This document shows, one piece after another, positions 30,226-39,979 of a DNA stretch of 64,000 nucleotides (position 1 is the stretch's first letter; each line of letters begins with the position of its first letter). The notes under the pieces are model-generated. The model was not told the DNA's origin, searched no databases, and saw only the letters and a list, made by a program, of their open reading frames with translations. The translations under genes were made by a program, and so were the position numbers. This stretch comes from Brevibacillus sp. JNUCC-41 (GTDB taxonomy: Bacteria > Bacillota > Bacilli > Bacillales > DSM-1321), in contig NZ_CP062163.1 of NCBI RefSeq assembly GCF_014844095.1, positions 124,001-188,000 on the forward strand. The letters are read 5' to 3'.

Positions 30226-31698
30226 TCAATTGAAAGCCCGCTCGATTTCCTGCATGCTTCCGAAGCGCTTGATGGAATAGGCATTGATCGAACCTGGGAT
30301 AAAAGATAGGAAAATCTTTTTAGCGATCAATTCCTCCAGTGTCGGCCGATATGATTCTTTTTCGCCAAGCAGCACGTCCGCCACCGCTTTACTGACTTCC
30401 ACCCAGACCGCTTCATCATCCGTCTTCCTGTGTTCCAGCAGTTCCCGTTCCAACCGGAAGGCCACCGTTTCCGGGCTCTCGATTTTACCGCTTCCACTGC
30501 ACACCGGGCATGGTACCGACATCATTTCACTTAAAGACGGGGAGGTTCGTTTTCTCGTCATTTGTAAAATGCCCAATTCCGTAAAGCCGATGATCTGAAT
30601 TCGCTTCTCATCTCTCACCGCTTCCTTTTTGACGATGTCGATGATTTCCTGCTCATGCCGCGAATTGTCCATATTGATGAAGTCTATCAAGATGATTCCG
30701 CTGATATTCCTCAATCTCAGTTGACGTGCGACTTCCTTTGCCGCAGCCTGATTAACCGCAAACAATGTAGCTTCCTTCGCCACCTTGCCGGTGAATTTAC
30801 CTGAATTGACATCGATTACGGTGAAAGCTTCCGTTTCTTCAAAAATTAAATATCCGCCATTCTCAAGCCAAACGATTTTCTTGGCCATCTTCTCCACTTG
30901 CGCTTCGACATTCCATTCGGAAAAAATGTTCTTTGGACCCGATACATGGGATATTTCCCACTCCTTACGGTTCTCCTGTATCCACTTTTTCAGCTCCCGA
31001 TAAGCCTCGAAATCATCGATGGCCAGTTCCCCTGTCGCCGCTCCCGACATTTCAGAAATGATCATGTCCAGGTATGCGTCCCTCTCATAGAGTATGGACG
31101 GGGCCTTGAGGGAAGCAGCCTTAACTTCAAGCCCTTTATAGAGCTCGCGCAATCCAGTTAACCTGTCAAGGAATACCGCTTCACTTTCGTTCTCCATCGA
31201 GGTGCGGACAATCAATCCCTCATCAGCATTTTTATACTGTAAGGCCGTTTCCCGCCACCGCTTTTGAAGATCATCGTTTTTGAATTTCTTTGAAACACCA
31301 ACATAATCTATTCCATGTATGTATACGAGGGATTCTGTTGAAAACTCGATCAGCCCAGTCAATTTAGCTCCTTTAGTGCCCGTTTCATCCCGAGTCACCT
31401 GAACTAGCAGCTTTTCTCCCTGATGGACAAATTGACCGATGGATGCTTTCCCATCCGTTTTTTTTGTCTGCTGGAAAGAGGGAATCTCGTCACGGTGTAA
31501 AAAACCATTCTTCTCTGCACCATAATCAATGAAGACGGCATCCATTCCCGGTAAAACCTTCGTCACTTTCCCAAGATAAATATTGCCGACCGTACTGCGC
31601 TTTTGAGGCGGCATGATTTCAAGTTTACGTAAAACACCATTCTCAAGTACGGCCACTCTCTTTTCGCGTGAAGCTAAGTTCGCGATCATTTTTTTCAT
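30226..31698 (-). CDS. Ribonuclease E/G family protein
   Basis: 490 residues. An N-terminal S1 domain (STVGNIYLGKVTKVLPGMDA, FIDYGAEKNGFLH) is followed by the RNase E/G catalytic core: ILIDFINMDNSRHEQEI carries the magnesium-binding aspartate and the zinc-link is CPVCSGSGKIE near residue 400. B. subtilis lacks this enzyme and uses RNase Y and J instead, so it is an addition to the otherwise B. subtilis-like spoIVFB-rplU junction. ATG at 31698 preferred, with AGGAGAGGA upstream; a TTG seven codons earlier lies in the site. It probably processes or decays structured RNA 5'-end dependently. Confidence 0.9.
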   Translation of the reverse strand: MKKMIANLASREKRVAVLENGVLRKLEIMPPQKRSTVGNIYLGKVTKVLPGMDAVFIDYGAEKNGFLHRDEIPSFQQTKKTDGKASIGQFVHQGEKLLVQVTRDETGTKGAKLTGLIEFSTESLVYIHGIDYVGVSKKFKNDDLQKRWRETALQYKNADEGLIVRTSMENESEAVFLDRLTGLRELYKGLEVKAASLKAPSILYERDAYLDMIISEMSGAATGELAIDDFEAYRELKKWIQENRKEWEISHVSGPKNIFSEWNVEAQVEKMAKKIVWLENGGYLIFEETEAFTVIDVNSGKFTGKVAKEATLFAVNQAAAKEVARQLRLRNISGIILIDFINMDNSRHEQEIIDIVKKEAVRDEKRIQIIGFTELGILQMTRKRTSPSLSEMMSVPCPVCSGSGKIESPETVAFRLERELLEHRKTDDEAVWVEVSKAVADVLLGEKESYRPTLEELIAKKIFLSFIPGSINAYSIKRFGSMQEIERAFN

Positions 31699-31740
31699 CA
31701 AAAAAAATCCTCTCCTCAATTTGAAGAAAGGATAACATAT

Positions 31741-32607
31741 TTAATAAGAATATAATAGGTCGCCGATTTTCCCGTTTGTCATTTTCTCGGAAAAATAGGC
31801 GTGAAGGATTTCCGTTTCATCCAACGAGCCGGTCTCTTTCCCGTTTTTCATGATGATGACGGGGTGTTTACAACCGCGTTGAAACAGTTCCAGCACTTTA
31901 AAAATCGGTTCTTGTGAATCCACCGAGATCGGCTTCAGTTTCGCTAAATCATTCGTATGCCCATAATGGCGCTGCAAAAGAAAACGGATGAAAGCATAAT
32001 ATCTCTGCCGCCATTCCATGACCAGTGAGAGACTTATGAAAAAGATGATGAGCCAGATGTTCAAATTGAGCGGATCCAGAATGATCCAGGTCACAAAAGC
32101 CAGGACAGCGAATACTGCAGAAAAGTGAAGTGTATGTTTCTGCGCTTCCAGAAAGGTGCAGTATAGGGATACACCGATGAATAGCAGCCGTCCCCCGTCC
32201 AAGGGCCAAATTGGCAGCAGATTAAAAATCAGCAGCATAAGATTCATATACAAAAAGGGCTGATACAGCTCATATGGGATGATAGAAAAGAAATAGAGCA
32301 AAAAAGCTGCACCAATGAGCCAAACATGTTGAAGCGGACCGGCAAGCACCACCGCCAAATCCTCCTTCAAACTCTTATTTCCGTACTCCTCAGTCTCGAC
32401 AGCCCCGCCAAAAGGAAGCAGCTGTATTGACTTTATCCGCCATTTGAAATGCTGGGCACAGACAGCATGCCCCATTTCATGAATGAAGACGATGAGCAAC
32501 AGCATCATCACTTCAACGAAATGGGCAGTGAGGATGGCGATGCCAATGACAAACCACAATGTCGGGTGCACCCTGATTTTAAACAGTAATTTCCCATATT
32601 CACTCAA
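31741..32607 (-). CDS. spoIVFB: Stage IV sporulation intramembrane protease SpoIVFB
   Basis: 288 residues. Site-2-type zinc protease in the outer forespore membrane that cuts pro-sigmaK. Zinc motif HEMGH at residues 43-47 lies in a membrane helix; the third ligand is the aspartate of NLLPIWPLDGGR (near residue 138). A C-terminal cytoplasmic CBS-like domain (KPISVDSQEPIFKVLELF) senses ATP in B. subtilis. Its start overlaps the spoIVFA stop by 8 nt, coupling protease to inhibitor. Confidence 0.94.
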   Translation of the reverse strand: MSEYGKLLFKIRVHPTLWFVIGIAILTAHFVEVMMLLLIVFIHEMGHAVCAQHFKWRIKSIQLLPFGGAVETEEYGNKSLKEDLAVVLAGPLQHVWLIGAAFLLYFFSIIPYELYQPFLYMNLMLLIFNLLPIWPLDGGRLLFIGVSLYCTFLEAQKHTLHFSAVFAVLAFVTWIILDPLNLNIWLIIFFISLSLVMEWRQRYYAFIRFLLQRHYGHTNDLAKLKPISVDSQEPIFKVLELFQRGCKHPVIIMKNGKETGSLDETEILHAYFSEKMTNGKIGDLLYSY

Positions 32608-33349
32608 AGGAAATCACCTTTTTAGGATCGACGAAAGCATCATTTTCTTTTATCGCCAAATAAAATCTTCCCTTGGATCCATCTTCACTTAGTGTAACCT
32701 GTCCGACTTCATTGCCCTTTTTAACGAACTCATACAATTTCACATCAATTCCTTCCAGCTGCCCATACCAAGACTCACTTTTATTGGCATGCTGAATGAC
32801 GACCGTCTTTCCAATCCCCTCCTTTTCACCGGCAAAGATGACTACCCCTTCATTGACGGCCTCGACCTTTGAGCCTTTGCTCGTTTCCAATATGATTCCC
32901 TCACCGTTCGTCTCGAAGTTTTGGGTAATCTTCGCAGAGGCTGGCATTGCATATTCTTCATTCGAATCCACAGTTTCCTTATCGGCTTCTTTCGGTAAAA
33001 AGGCGATCGGTTTACCAAACGCACTTTCATACCAGTTGGAGATTGAAGCGAACTGAAATTCCTTGTTCATGTTCTCCGTGACAAAACTTCTGGCAGGGTC
33101 CAGCCGCACAGAAGGGTGTTTGAACATCACGGCGATAATCAGGAACAGGCATACACTGGCAAGGATTTTAAAGAAAAAATATTCTTTCTTGAAAAGCGGA
33201 TGATCTTTCTCGGAATACCCGTTATATGAATCAATCCCATATGGTTCTTCATTGTTGATCTCCGTCCAACTGCTGCCACCTGCCGGTTTATCATTGAACT
33301 TGCGTCTCTTGGCGATACGATTTCGGATATCTTTCCTGCGATCATCCAT
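32600..33349 (-). CDS. spoIVFA: Stage IV sporulation protein FA (SpoIVFA), inhibitor scaffold of SpoIVFB
   Basis: 249 residues. A charged N-terminus, one transmembrane helix (FKILASVCLFLIIAVMF near residue 80), and an extracytoplasmic LytM/M23-like domain (ITQNFETNGEGIILET, SWYGQLEGIDVKL) without the metal-binding histidines, so not a peptidase. Holds SpoIVFB and BofA in an inactive complex until SpoIVB cleaves it. Upstream of spoIVFB. Confidence 0.92.
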   Translation of the reverse strand: MDDRRKDIRNRIAKRRKFNDKPAGGSSWTEINNEEPYGIDSYNGYSEKDHPLFKKEYFFFKILASVCLFLIIAVMFKHPSVRLDPARSFVTENMNKEFQFASISNWYESAFGKPIAFLPKEADKETVDSNEEYAMPASAKITQNFETNGEGIILETSKGSKVEAVNEGVVIFAGEKEGIGKTVVIQHANKSESWYGQLEGIDVKLYEFVKKGNEVGQVTLSEDGSKGRFYLAIKENDAFVDPKKVISFE

Positions 33350-33539
33350 TCCAGATTTCCCCCCTGCTCATGTCAAAGCGCTATATTACAGCGTATGAGC
33401 AACTTGTCCAGACTATGACGGAGAAAAGATTTTCTTTCTGCACTTCCCTGAAAAAATTTTTTTCAATGAAAAATCATCCGCAAACTTATGAATTTCCAAA
33501 GGGATTTCGATATCAATTCAGAAAATCGAATAATTGAGA

Positions 33540-33569
33540 TTGATATTGTTCCCCGAAATTTGTTATAAT
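33540..33569 (+). promoter_or_regulatory. SigmaA-type promoter of the S1-domain gene
   Basis: TTGATA (33540-33545), an 18-nt spacer and TATAAT (33564-33569), about 40 nt before the start codon at 33608. Confidence 0.75.
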
Positions 33570-33607
33570 AAAGTGGTTTTAACATTATTGAGGGGGAACA
33601 TTTTTTT

Positions 33608-34051
33608 ATGTCAATCGAAATAGGCAGCAAAGTACAAGGTAAAGTAACAGGTATCACTAATTTTGGAGCATTCGTAGAATTACCAGGAGGCTCAACAGGT
33701 CTTGTGCATATCAGTGAGGTAGCAGATAGCTATGTAAAAGACGTAAATGACCATCTTAAAGTAGGCGACCAAATTGAAGTAAAAGTGATTAGTGAGAAAG
33801 ACGGAAAAACTGCCTTGTCCATCAAAAAGGCTATAGATAGACCCGAAGGGCAAACCTCTTCTTATACCAAACGCCCACCACGCCAAGGGGATAGCCGTTC
33901 TAAAGATTTTCGTTCTAAAAGTAATTTTCAACCAAAGGAAAATTTCGAAGATAAAATGGTTCGCTTTTTAAAGACTAGTGAAGAAAATTTATCGACTCTT
34001 AAACGCAGCACCGAATCAAAACGCGGCGGAAGAGGCGGAAGACGCGGATAA
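33608..34051 (+). CDS. S1-domain RNA-binding protein, YabR-like
   Basis: 147 residues. A single S1 domain (residues 1-75: KVQGKVTGITNFGAFVELPGG, GLVHISEVADSYVKDV) then a basic, disordered tail ending in RGGRGGRRG. It is very close to B. subtilis YabR, which lies near divIC; here it stands alone on the plus strand between spoIVFA and minD. It may be relocated or a second copy. GAGGGGG precedes the ATG, with a somewhat long spacing. Confidence 0.88.
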   Translation: MSIEIGSKVQGKVTGITNFGAFVELPGGSTGLVHISEVADSYVKDVNDHLKVGDQIEVKVISEKDGKTALSIKKAIDRPEGQTSSYTKRPPRQGDSRSKDFRSKSNFQPKENFEDKMVRFLKTSEENLSTLKRSTESKRGGRGGRRG

Positions 34052-34078
34052 ACCGCGCTGCATTTTTAGCATATAGAT

Positions 34079-34109
34079 CAGGCAAGCCAATATGGCTTGC
34101 CTTTTTTAT
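34079..34109 (+). terminator. Terminator after the S1-domain gene
   Basis: Stem GGCAAGCCA/TGGCTTGCC (34081-34101) followed by T6. Confidence 0.92.
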
Positions 34110-34178
34110 TTTGCAAGAAGCATAAAAAATAAGCGAGGGCATCAAATGCACCCCGCTTCCTGACAAAAGAATATAGAT

Positions 34179-34982
34179 TTACCGCACGCTAAAGAATTTT
34201 TTCAATTTGGACATGAAGCCCTTTGGTTCGCTGCCAATTGGAGTCAAGGGCACAGATTCACCAAGGATCCTTCTGGCAATGTTCCGATAGGCAAGTGAAA
34301 CTCTATTGTCCGGATTATAGGCAATGGGTTCCTTTTTATTCGCTGCCACGATGACTTGGTCATCATCAGGAATGACGCCGATCAAATCAATCTTAAGAAA
34401 ATCGGCAACACCATCGATATCCATTTCTTCATCCTCATGTAGCAAATGGCCGCGTATCCGGTTGATGATCAATTGAGGCGGTTCAATATGCTCTTCTTTT
34501 TCAAGCAAGCCAATAATACGGTCCGCATCCCTGACAGCCGGTCTCTCTGCAGTCGTAACGATGATTGCCTTATCCGCCCCAGCTATGGCATTTCTGAAGC
34601 CCTGTTCAATGCCTGCAGGGCAATCAATGATGACATAATCATAGTCAGGCTTCATATCGCTTATGAGTTTCCTCATCTGCTCTTCATTCACCACTGTTTT
34701 ATCACTATTTTGCGGAGCTGGAAGCAAGTAAAGCAAATCCTCGAAATGTTTATCCTTAATGAGCGCCTGGTGTATCTTACAGCGCCCTTCGACCACATCG
34801 ACCAAATCATAGATGATGCGATTTTCCAATCCCATGATCACATCCAAATTCCGAAGACCAATATCCGTATCAATCAAGCAAACCTTCTTGCCTAGAAGAG
34901 CTAAAGATGTTCCTAAATTGGCGGAGGTGGTCGTTTTCCCGACACCACCCTTACCGGATGTTATAACTATTGCCTCTCCCAC
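34179..34982 (-). CDS. minD: Septum site-determining ATPase MinD
   Basis: 267 residues. Deviant Walker A SGKGGVGKTT at residues 9-18, Walker B YDYVIIDCPAG, and a C-terminal amphipathic membrane-targeting helix (KGFMSKLKKFFSVR). Activates MinC at the poles. GTG start at 34982 with GGGGG upstream; 2 nt from the minC stop. Confidence 0.96.
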   Translation of the reverse strand: MGEAIVITSGKGGVGKTTTSANLGTSLALLGKKVCLIDTDIGLRNLDVIMGLENRIIYDLVDVVEGRCKIHQALIKDKHFEDLLYLLPAPQNSDKTVVNEEQMRKLISDMKPDYDYVIIDCPAGIEQGFRNAIAGADKAIIVTTAERPAVRDADRIIGLLEKEEHIEPPQLIINRIRGHLLHEDEEMDIDGVADFLKIDLIGVIPDDDQVIVAANKKEPIAYNPDNRVSLAYRNIARRILGESVPLTPIGSEPKGFMSKLKKFFSVR

Positions 34983-34984
34983 GA

Positions 34985-35668
34985 TTAGAGACCCCCTTCT
35001 AATCTATTTAAATTAGGTCTATATTTCTTTAAGACTTGCAGTTTTTCTATTATGATATTTTTTTCTTCATCCATGAAGGCACATTCCAAGTCATGTCCCC
35101 ATTTCGTATATTGGTCAGGAGATAAATTCACTTGTCCGGCAATGCGCAGCTGGGCAGGCTTCATGACAGAGGCTGCTATTATGGCCTCATTATTCCCTTT
35201 ATAACCGGCATGGGCTATTCCCTTTAGCTGTCCCATGATATATATGTTGCCACCCGCACGAACCGTACCGTCGGGATTGACATCCCCAATTAAAAGTAAG
35301 TCTCCGGGAACTTCAAAAACCTGTCCCGACCTTATGACCTTGGTCACGGTCGTCACTTGGTTTTCATCTTTCCATCGTTTCGCTTCATCCTTCGTCAGGA
35401 CATTCGAAATTATCTCATCCACGAAAAGCTTCTTCTTTTTATGGATGACCTCTTTAATCTTTTCTTCTTGTTGTTCATCAAGATAGCGGTTCCCTGTATG
35501 TACTTTTACGGAAATGGACGGGTCATTTTCTTGAAACTGATAGTTTGCCGAAAGCTTCACTTCTAACTCTTTCAATAATTCGGAAAATGAGCAAGAATCA
35601 TCGAGATGAAGCATAAACCCGTCTTTTGTTCCCTTGATCATTACATTTTGCTGAATTCTTTTATTCAT
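34985..35668 (-). CDS. minC: Septum site-determining protein MinC
   Basis: 227 residues. An N-terminal FtsZ-inhibiting domain and a C-terminal beta-helix domain (VFEVPGDLLLIGDVNPDGTVRAGG, GNIYIMGQLKGIAHAGYKGN) that binds MinD. GAGGTGA lies about ten bases before the ATG. 116 nt after mreD, so probably in the mreBCD-minCD transcript. Confidence 0.95.
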   Translation of the reverse strand: MNKRIQQNVMIKGTKDGFMLHLDDSCSFSELLKELEVKLSANYQFQENDPSISVKVHTGNRYLDEQQEEKIKEVIHKKKKLFVDEIISNVLTKDEAKRWKDENQVTTVTKVIRSGQVFEVPGDLLLIGDVNPDGTVRAGGNIYIMGQLKGIAHAGYKGNNEAIIAASVMKPAQLRIAGQVNLSPDQYTKWGHDLECAFMDEEKNIIIEKLQVLKKYRPNLNRLEGGL

Positions 35669-35784
35669 GACGTTTGTTTCACCTCAATGAAATATAATTC
35701 GACATAGGAAAACAAATTTCCTTTTTCTACGTACAAGGAAAAGAGAAAATACATTTCCCCCCTGCTTCTTAAGACACAGGAACG

Positions 35785-36303
35785 TTATTCCGTTTCTCCT
35801 TGCAAATCAAGCTTTTCAATCATTCTTTTTAAAGGATAGCAGCTGATGATAATGAACGCTAGATTCAATAATAATGTCGGAATCAATCTCCGTTCCGCAA
35901 ATTCACCAAATCCCATATCTGCAAAAGATAGGATGATATTCATCTGAAAGATGACAACCTCTAAAACTGCCGTGGATAAAAGCGCAGTAAGGCAGGCGAT
36001 CAATATGTTATTTTGCAGGATTTTCATGCTTTTCGATATCAGATAGGCAAGAAAAGGCAGCAGGAACATGTAAATCCCCAGGATTTCCGTATATACAACA
36101 TCATAAGTCAACCCAAGAATCGCCCCATAAAGCATACCCATTTTCCTGGATCCGTACATGGTCAGGAAAAAAACGAAAATCATCATGAAATGGGGCACGA
36201 GTATTTTATCGGACCCGAATGCATCTCCAGCGAACATCTGGGCGAAGATGCTTTCAAAAACAAAAAAAACCAAGGCTATAAAAGAAAGGATGAAATATCT
36301 CAC
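35785..36303 (-). CDS. mreD: Rod shape-determining protein MreD
   Basis: 172 residues, almost wholly hydrophobic with about five transmembrane helices (YFILSFIALVFFVFESIF at the N-terminus). Part of the elongasome with MreB, MreC and RodA. GTG start overlaps the mreC stop as GTGA. Confidence 0.93.
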   Translation of the reverse strand: MRYFILSFIALVFFVFESIFAQMFAGDAFGSDKILVPHFMMIFVFFLTMYGSRKMGMLYGAILGLTYDVVYTEILGIYMFLLPFLAYLISKSMKILQNNILIACLTALLSTAVLEVVIFQMNIILSFADMGFGEFAERRLIPTLLLNLAFIIISCYPLKRMIEKLDLQGETE

Positions 36304-37172
36304 TCAGCTTCATCCTCCCCTTCACTTTCTTTCGGTACACCGTCCACTTCGCGCTGAACGACCATAACATTATTAATATCATAAAAATCCGTCGAAGGTT
36401 CAATATATGCGGTCTGGTTCAATCCATATTGATCCACTTTTACATCGACAACTTTCCCGATCAGCAGACCTTTCGGAAAGATCCCGCCATAACCGGATGT
36501 GATGACCAATGAATTTTTCTTGATCTTTTTATCATATGGAATCCGTTTCATCAGTAAAAGGTTCTTTTTATCATCGAACCCTTCAATCAAGCCATATGCT
36601 TTATCATCACCTTGAACGATGGCCGAGACACGGTTGGCTTTATCGATCGAACTTAAAAGTTGAACCGATGCCGTGAAATCCGTCGCTGATTTCACCTTAC
36701 CGACTAACCCATTGGACGTGATGACTGCCATGTTTTTTTCTACCCCATTACGCTTCCCTTTATTGATTGTCAGCATTTCATGCCAGCGGTCGGGATTACG
36801 GCCAATGACCGTCGCCTGAGTTGGTGAATATTTCCGCAGGTCATCTTCTTTTTTGAGGTTATCGCGAAGTTCTTCATTTTCTTCTTTTAAATCCTGGACT
36901 TGGGTTTTCAATAATACATATTCATCCAAGCGGGCTTTCAATTTTTTGTTTTCATCGTATGTATGTTGAAGGTCTTTTAAGCCCCCTACAAAACCTGTTA
37001 TACCCGATACTGGCTTATTAAACACATTACCTACCCAGCCTGTCGTATCTTTCAGGAATTGCTCCGGCCAAGTCAACTCTTCTCTCTCCCTTAATGAAAA
37101 ACCGATCAATGCCACGAGAACGATAATACTAACGAGCAAGAGAAGGAGCTTTTTATTAAAAAACTGTGGCAT
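36300..37172 (-). CDS. mreC: Rod shape-determining protein MreC
   Basis: 290 residues. One N-terminal transmembrane helix (LLLLLVSIIVLVALIGFS), a coiled coil (about 70-110), and the extracytoplasmic beta-barrel domain (ATVIGRNPDRWHEMLTINKG, GLVGKVKS, LVITSGYGGIFPKGLLIG). Links MreB filaments to cell-wall synthases. GAGGTG before the ATG. Confidence 0.94.
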   Translation of the reverse strand: MPQFFNKKLLLLLVSIIVLVALIGFSLREREELTWPEQFLKDTTGWVGNVFNKPVSGITGFVGGLKDLQHTYDENKKLKARLDEYVLLKTQVQDLKEENEELRDNLKKEDDLRKYSPTQATVIGRNPDRWHEMLTINKGKRNGVEKNMAVITSNGLVGKVKSATDFTASVQLLSSIDKANRVSAIVQGDDKAYGLIEGFDDKKNLLLMKRIPYDKKIKKNSLVITSGYGGIFPKGLLIGKVVDVKVDQYGLNQTAYIEPSTDFYDINNVMVVQREVDGVPKESEGEDEAE

Positions 37173-37256
37173 GGTGATTACACCTCTATCTAAAAATTTA
37201 CTCTATGGTTTTAAACTTACACTATGGATTTAATTAAACTGTAGAACATAAGAAAA

Positions 37257-37290
37257 ACCGGCTCAAAATTGCACCTTTTGTTGAGCCGGC
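37257..37290 (-). terminator. Terminator or attenuator between mreB and mreC
   Basis: CCGGCTCAACAAAA... pairs with ...TTTTGAGCCGG (37258-37289), followed on the minus strand by T5. It would reduce mreCD-minCD relative to mreB. Confidence 0.8.
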
Positions 37291-37309
37291 CCTATTTGAG
37301 AAGTAATGC

Positions 37310-38329
37310 TTATCGCGAATCTCTTGATTTAGTCTTGAATAAATGAATGTGGTCCAGCGCTTTTCCCGTTCCGATTGCAACACAATCCAGTGGATTCTCG
37401 GCGATGATCACTGGCATTTGCGTTTCTTCACTGATGACTTTATCCAAATTGCGCAGCAAAGCACCCCCGCCTGTCAATACAATGCCTCTGTCCATGATGT
37501 CAGCGGCTAATTCAGGTGGTGTTTTCTCTAAAGTGTTTTTCACGGAATCCACAATTGCAGAAACTGTGTCGCTTAATGCTTTGGATATTTCTTCAGCTGT
37601 GATTTCGATTGTTTTCGGTAATCCAGTCAATAGGTCACGGCCGCGAATTTCCATGTTTTCTACGCCTTCCGTGTCACCGGCAGAACCAATTTCCATTTTG
37701 ATCGCTTCAGCAGTACGCTCACCGATCATCAAATTGTAGTTCTTACGGATGTAAACGATAATGGCATCATCCATTTCATCACCGGCAATACGGATCGATT
37801 GGCTTGTAACGATTCCGCCAAGGGAAATGATTGCCACTTCCGTCGTTCCTCCGCCGATATCAACGACCATGCTTCCTGTAGGCTCCCAAACCGGAAGGTC
37901 TGCACCGATCGCTGCTGCAAACGGTTCTTCGATAGGATATGCGTCCCGTGCTCCAGCTTGTCTAGCTGCATCGATGACTGCACGCTGCTCAACTGCCGTA
38001 ATTCCAGAAGGCACACAAATCATGACATATGGCTTGTTGCCGAATACACCCTTCTTTTGAGCTTCCTTCATATAGTACTTCATCATGGTAGCCGTCGTTT
38101 CATAATCAGCAATGACTCCATCCTTCATCGGGCGAAGGGCAACCACGTTACCAGGTGTACGGCCTATCATGTTTTTCGCATCGTTTCCGACTGCAACGAT
38201 TTGCTTTGTATCTGTTTGCACAGCTACAACCGATGGTTCACGTACCGCGATGCCTTTTCCTTTCACATAAACAAGCGTATTCGCCGTTCCTAAATCAATC
38301 CCTATATCTCTAGCGCCAATTCCAAACAT
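37310..38329 (-). CDS. mreB: Actin-like cell shape protein MreB
   Basis: 339 residues. Phosphate-1 motif [13 protein letters not shown] at residues 9-21, phosphate-2 [18 protein letters not shown], and adenosine motif [14 protein letters not shown]. Membrane-associated filaments that guide lateral wall synthesis. ATG at 38329 with GGGAGA upstream; a longer frame to 38401 has no site and includes non-homologous residues. Confidence 0.97.
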   Translation of the reverse strand: MFGIGARDIGIDLGTANTLVYVKGKGIAVREPSVVAVQTDTKQIVAVGNDAKNMIGRTPGNVVALRPMKDGVIADYETTATMMKYYMKEAQKKGVFGNKPYVMICVPSGITAVEQRAVIDAARQAGARDAYPIEEPFAAAIGADLPVWEPTGSMVVDIGGGTTEVAIISLGGIVTSQSIRIAGDEMDDAIIVYIRKNYNLMIGERTAEAIKMEIGSAGDTEGVENMEIRGRDLLTGLPKTIEITAEEISKALSDTVSAIVDSVKNTLEKTPPELAADIMDRGIVLTGGGALLRNLDKVISEETQMPVIIAENPLDCVAIGTGKALDHIHLFKTKSRDSR

Positions 38330-38478
38330 TATGGTATCTCCCTTTCGTAAACAAAAATGCCTTTTTATAAGTTCAAATAATAATTTGTCGTTTTTTGACA
38401 ATAAGACTCTTTGAAAAAGTTTCCTCTTTTAAAAATCATAAACAATATTATATCGTATCGTCAAAAATTTTGATAGTG

Positions 38479-39165
38479 TCATAAATAACCTTTTTCCTTC
38501 AAACTAACATATTTATGCTCCCCGATAATGATGTGGTCCAATACTTCAATCCCAATTATTTTACCACATTCGACTAACCTTTTCGTCACTTCAATATCTT
38601 CTCTGCTGGGAGAGGGGTCTCCGGAGGGGTGGTTATGAAGACAGATGATAGAGGCAGCGGACCTTTTGAAAGCCTCTTTAAAGATCTCGCGCGGATGCAC
38701 GATCGATGCATTGAGGCTGCCGATGAATACCGTAGTTTTTTGAAGCACTTGATTTTTCGTATTTAAATAGAGACAGACGAAATGTTCCTGTGATAAAAAC
38801 CGCATTTCTTCCATGCAATAGTTGGCTCCATCTTCAGGAGACCGAATCACATAACGGTCTTGATCATTCAAATTGTTAATTCTCCTGCCAAGTTCGACAG
38901 AGGCCAGGATTTGAATCGCTTTTGCTTCACCAATCCCTTTGATCACGGTCAGTTCTTCCACTGAGGCTTCCTTTAGCAAGCGCAGGCCCTTGAAGGAGTT
39001 GATGAGCCTGCCGGATAGTTGCAGGACTGATTCCTCCCTTGACCCAGTCCTGAGCAGCAAAGCAAGCAATTCCTGATTGGAGAGACTTTGCGGCCCGTCC
39101 TGGAGAAACCTTTCGCGCGGCCGCTCTTCTTTCGGGTAATCCCGTATTAACATTTTTTCGCTCAA
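38479..39165 (-). CDS. radC: RadC/JAB-domain protein
   Basis: 228 residues. An N-terminal helix-hairpin-helix region (LTVIKGIGEAKAIQILA) and a C-terminal JAMM metalloprotease-like domain (HNHPSGDPSPSREDI near residue 178). Its cellular role is unclear despite the historic DNA-repair name. TTG start at 39165 with AAAGGG eight bases upstream. Lies between maf and mreB as in B. subtilis. Confidence 0.93.
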   Translation of the reverse strand: MSEKMLIRDYPKEERPRERFLQDGPQSLSNQELLALLLRTGSREESVLQLSGRLINSFKGLRLLKEASVEELTVIKGIGEAKAIQILASVELGRRINNLNDQDRYVIRSPEDGANYCMEEMRFLSQEHFVCLYLNTKNQVLQKTTVFIGSLNASIVHPREIFKEAFKRSAASIICLHNHPSGDPSPSREDIEVTKRLVECGKIIGIEVLDHIIIGEHKYVSLKEKGYL

Positions 39166-39217
39166 AAGATCAACCCTTTCTTAGAAAAGGGAAGATGCCA
39201 GACGAAATCAAATTATC

Positions 39218-39787
39218 TTATCCTAACTCTTCCTGCATCGCTTTAAGCTCCCGGGCCAGTCTTGAGACCGGAAGCCCGACGACTGAGAAATAGTCTCCTT
39301 TGATTTGTTCGACAAGAAGAGATCCGTATCCTTGAATCCCATAGCCGCCAGCTTTGTCAAAGGGTTCCCCGCTATCCAGATAACGTTCGATTTCAGCTTC
39401 TGGCAGCTCCCAAAATGTCACTTCCGTTTTTTCTGCGAATACTCTGCGATGCTTGCCGAATAGGATGGCGACACCTGTGTATACTTCATGTGTCCGTCCT
39501 GATAACATTTCCAGCATTCTTTTTCCATCCGCCCGGCTTGTCGGCTTACCCAATATCTCACCATCAAGGACAACAACGGTATCCGAGCCGATCACCCAGC
39601 TTTCCTGAAACTTTGCTGCGATGGCTTCCGCTTTACGGGATGCCAGTTCTTTCACCGCTGCATCAGGACACATGTTTTCATCAATACTTTCATCGACATT
39701 GGAATTCATGCTTTCAAAGGGGATTTGAAGAAATTGTAGAAGTTCTTTACGACGTGGTGATGAAGAAGCTAAAATCAATGGCTGCAT
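39218..39787 (-). CDS. maf: Maf-type nucleotide pyrophosphatase
   Basis: 189 residues. Hydrolyses non-canonical or modified nucleoside triphosphates (dTTP/UTP-type in Bacillus Maf). N-terminal LILASSSPRRKELLQ, catalytic-region VIGSDTVVVLDGEILGKP and GYGIQGYGSLLVEQIKGDY near the C-terminus. Overproduction blocks septation in B. subtilis. Follows spoIIB. Confidence 0.95.
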   Translation of the reverse strand: MQPLILASSSPRRKELLQFLQIPFESMNSNVDESIDENMCPDAAVKELASRKAEAIAAKFQESWVIGSDTVVVLDGEILGKPTSRADGKRMLEMLSGRTHEVYTGVAILFGKHRRVFAEKTEVTFWELPEAEIERYLDSGEPFDKAGGYGIQGYGSLLVEQIKGDYFSVVGLPVSRLARELKAMQEELG

Positions 39788-39979
39788 AATAAAAAGTCAC
39801 CTTTCTTTACATAGGGAGATACAATATCTATCCTACCAAATTATGTTGCAATCCACAATTATTGTTTACTAGGAATCGACAAATGCCTGTAAGTATTTCC
39901 CGGAAAATAAAAAAGGTGTCACAGATGGTTTCATATTGGGGAGCTTGTCCCATTAGGCAGCCCCCCCTTTTTTCTTTCC

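Noticed and set aside
39788..39979. GGGG.. CCCC pairing near 39935-39970 as a spoIIB terminator
   Set aside because: The stem is interrupted and the two G/C runs do not extend into a convincing helix.
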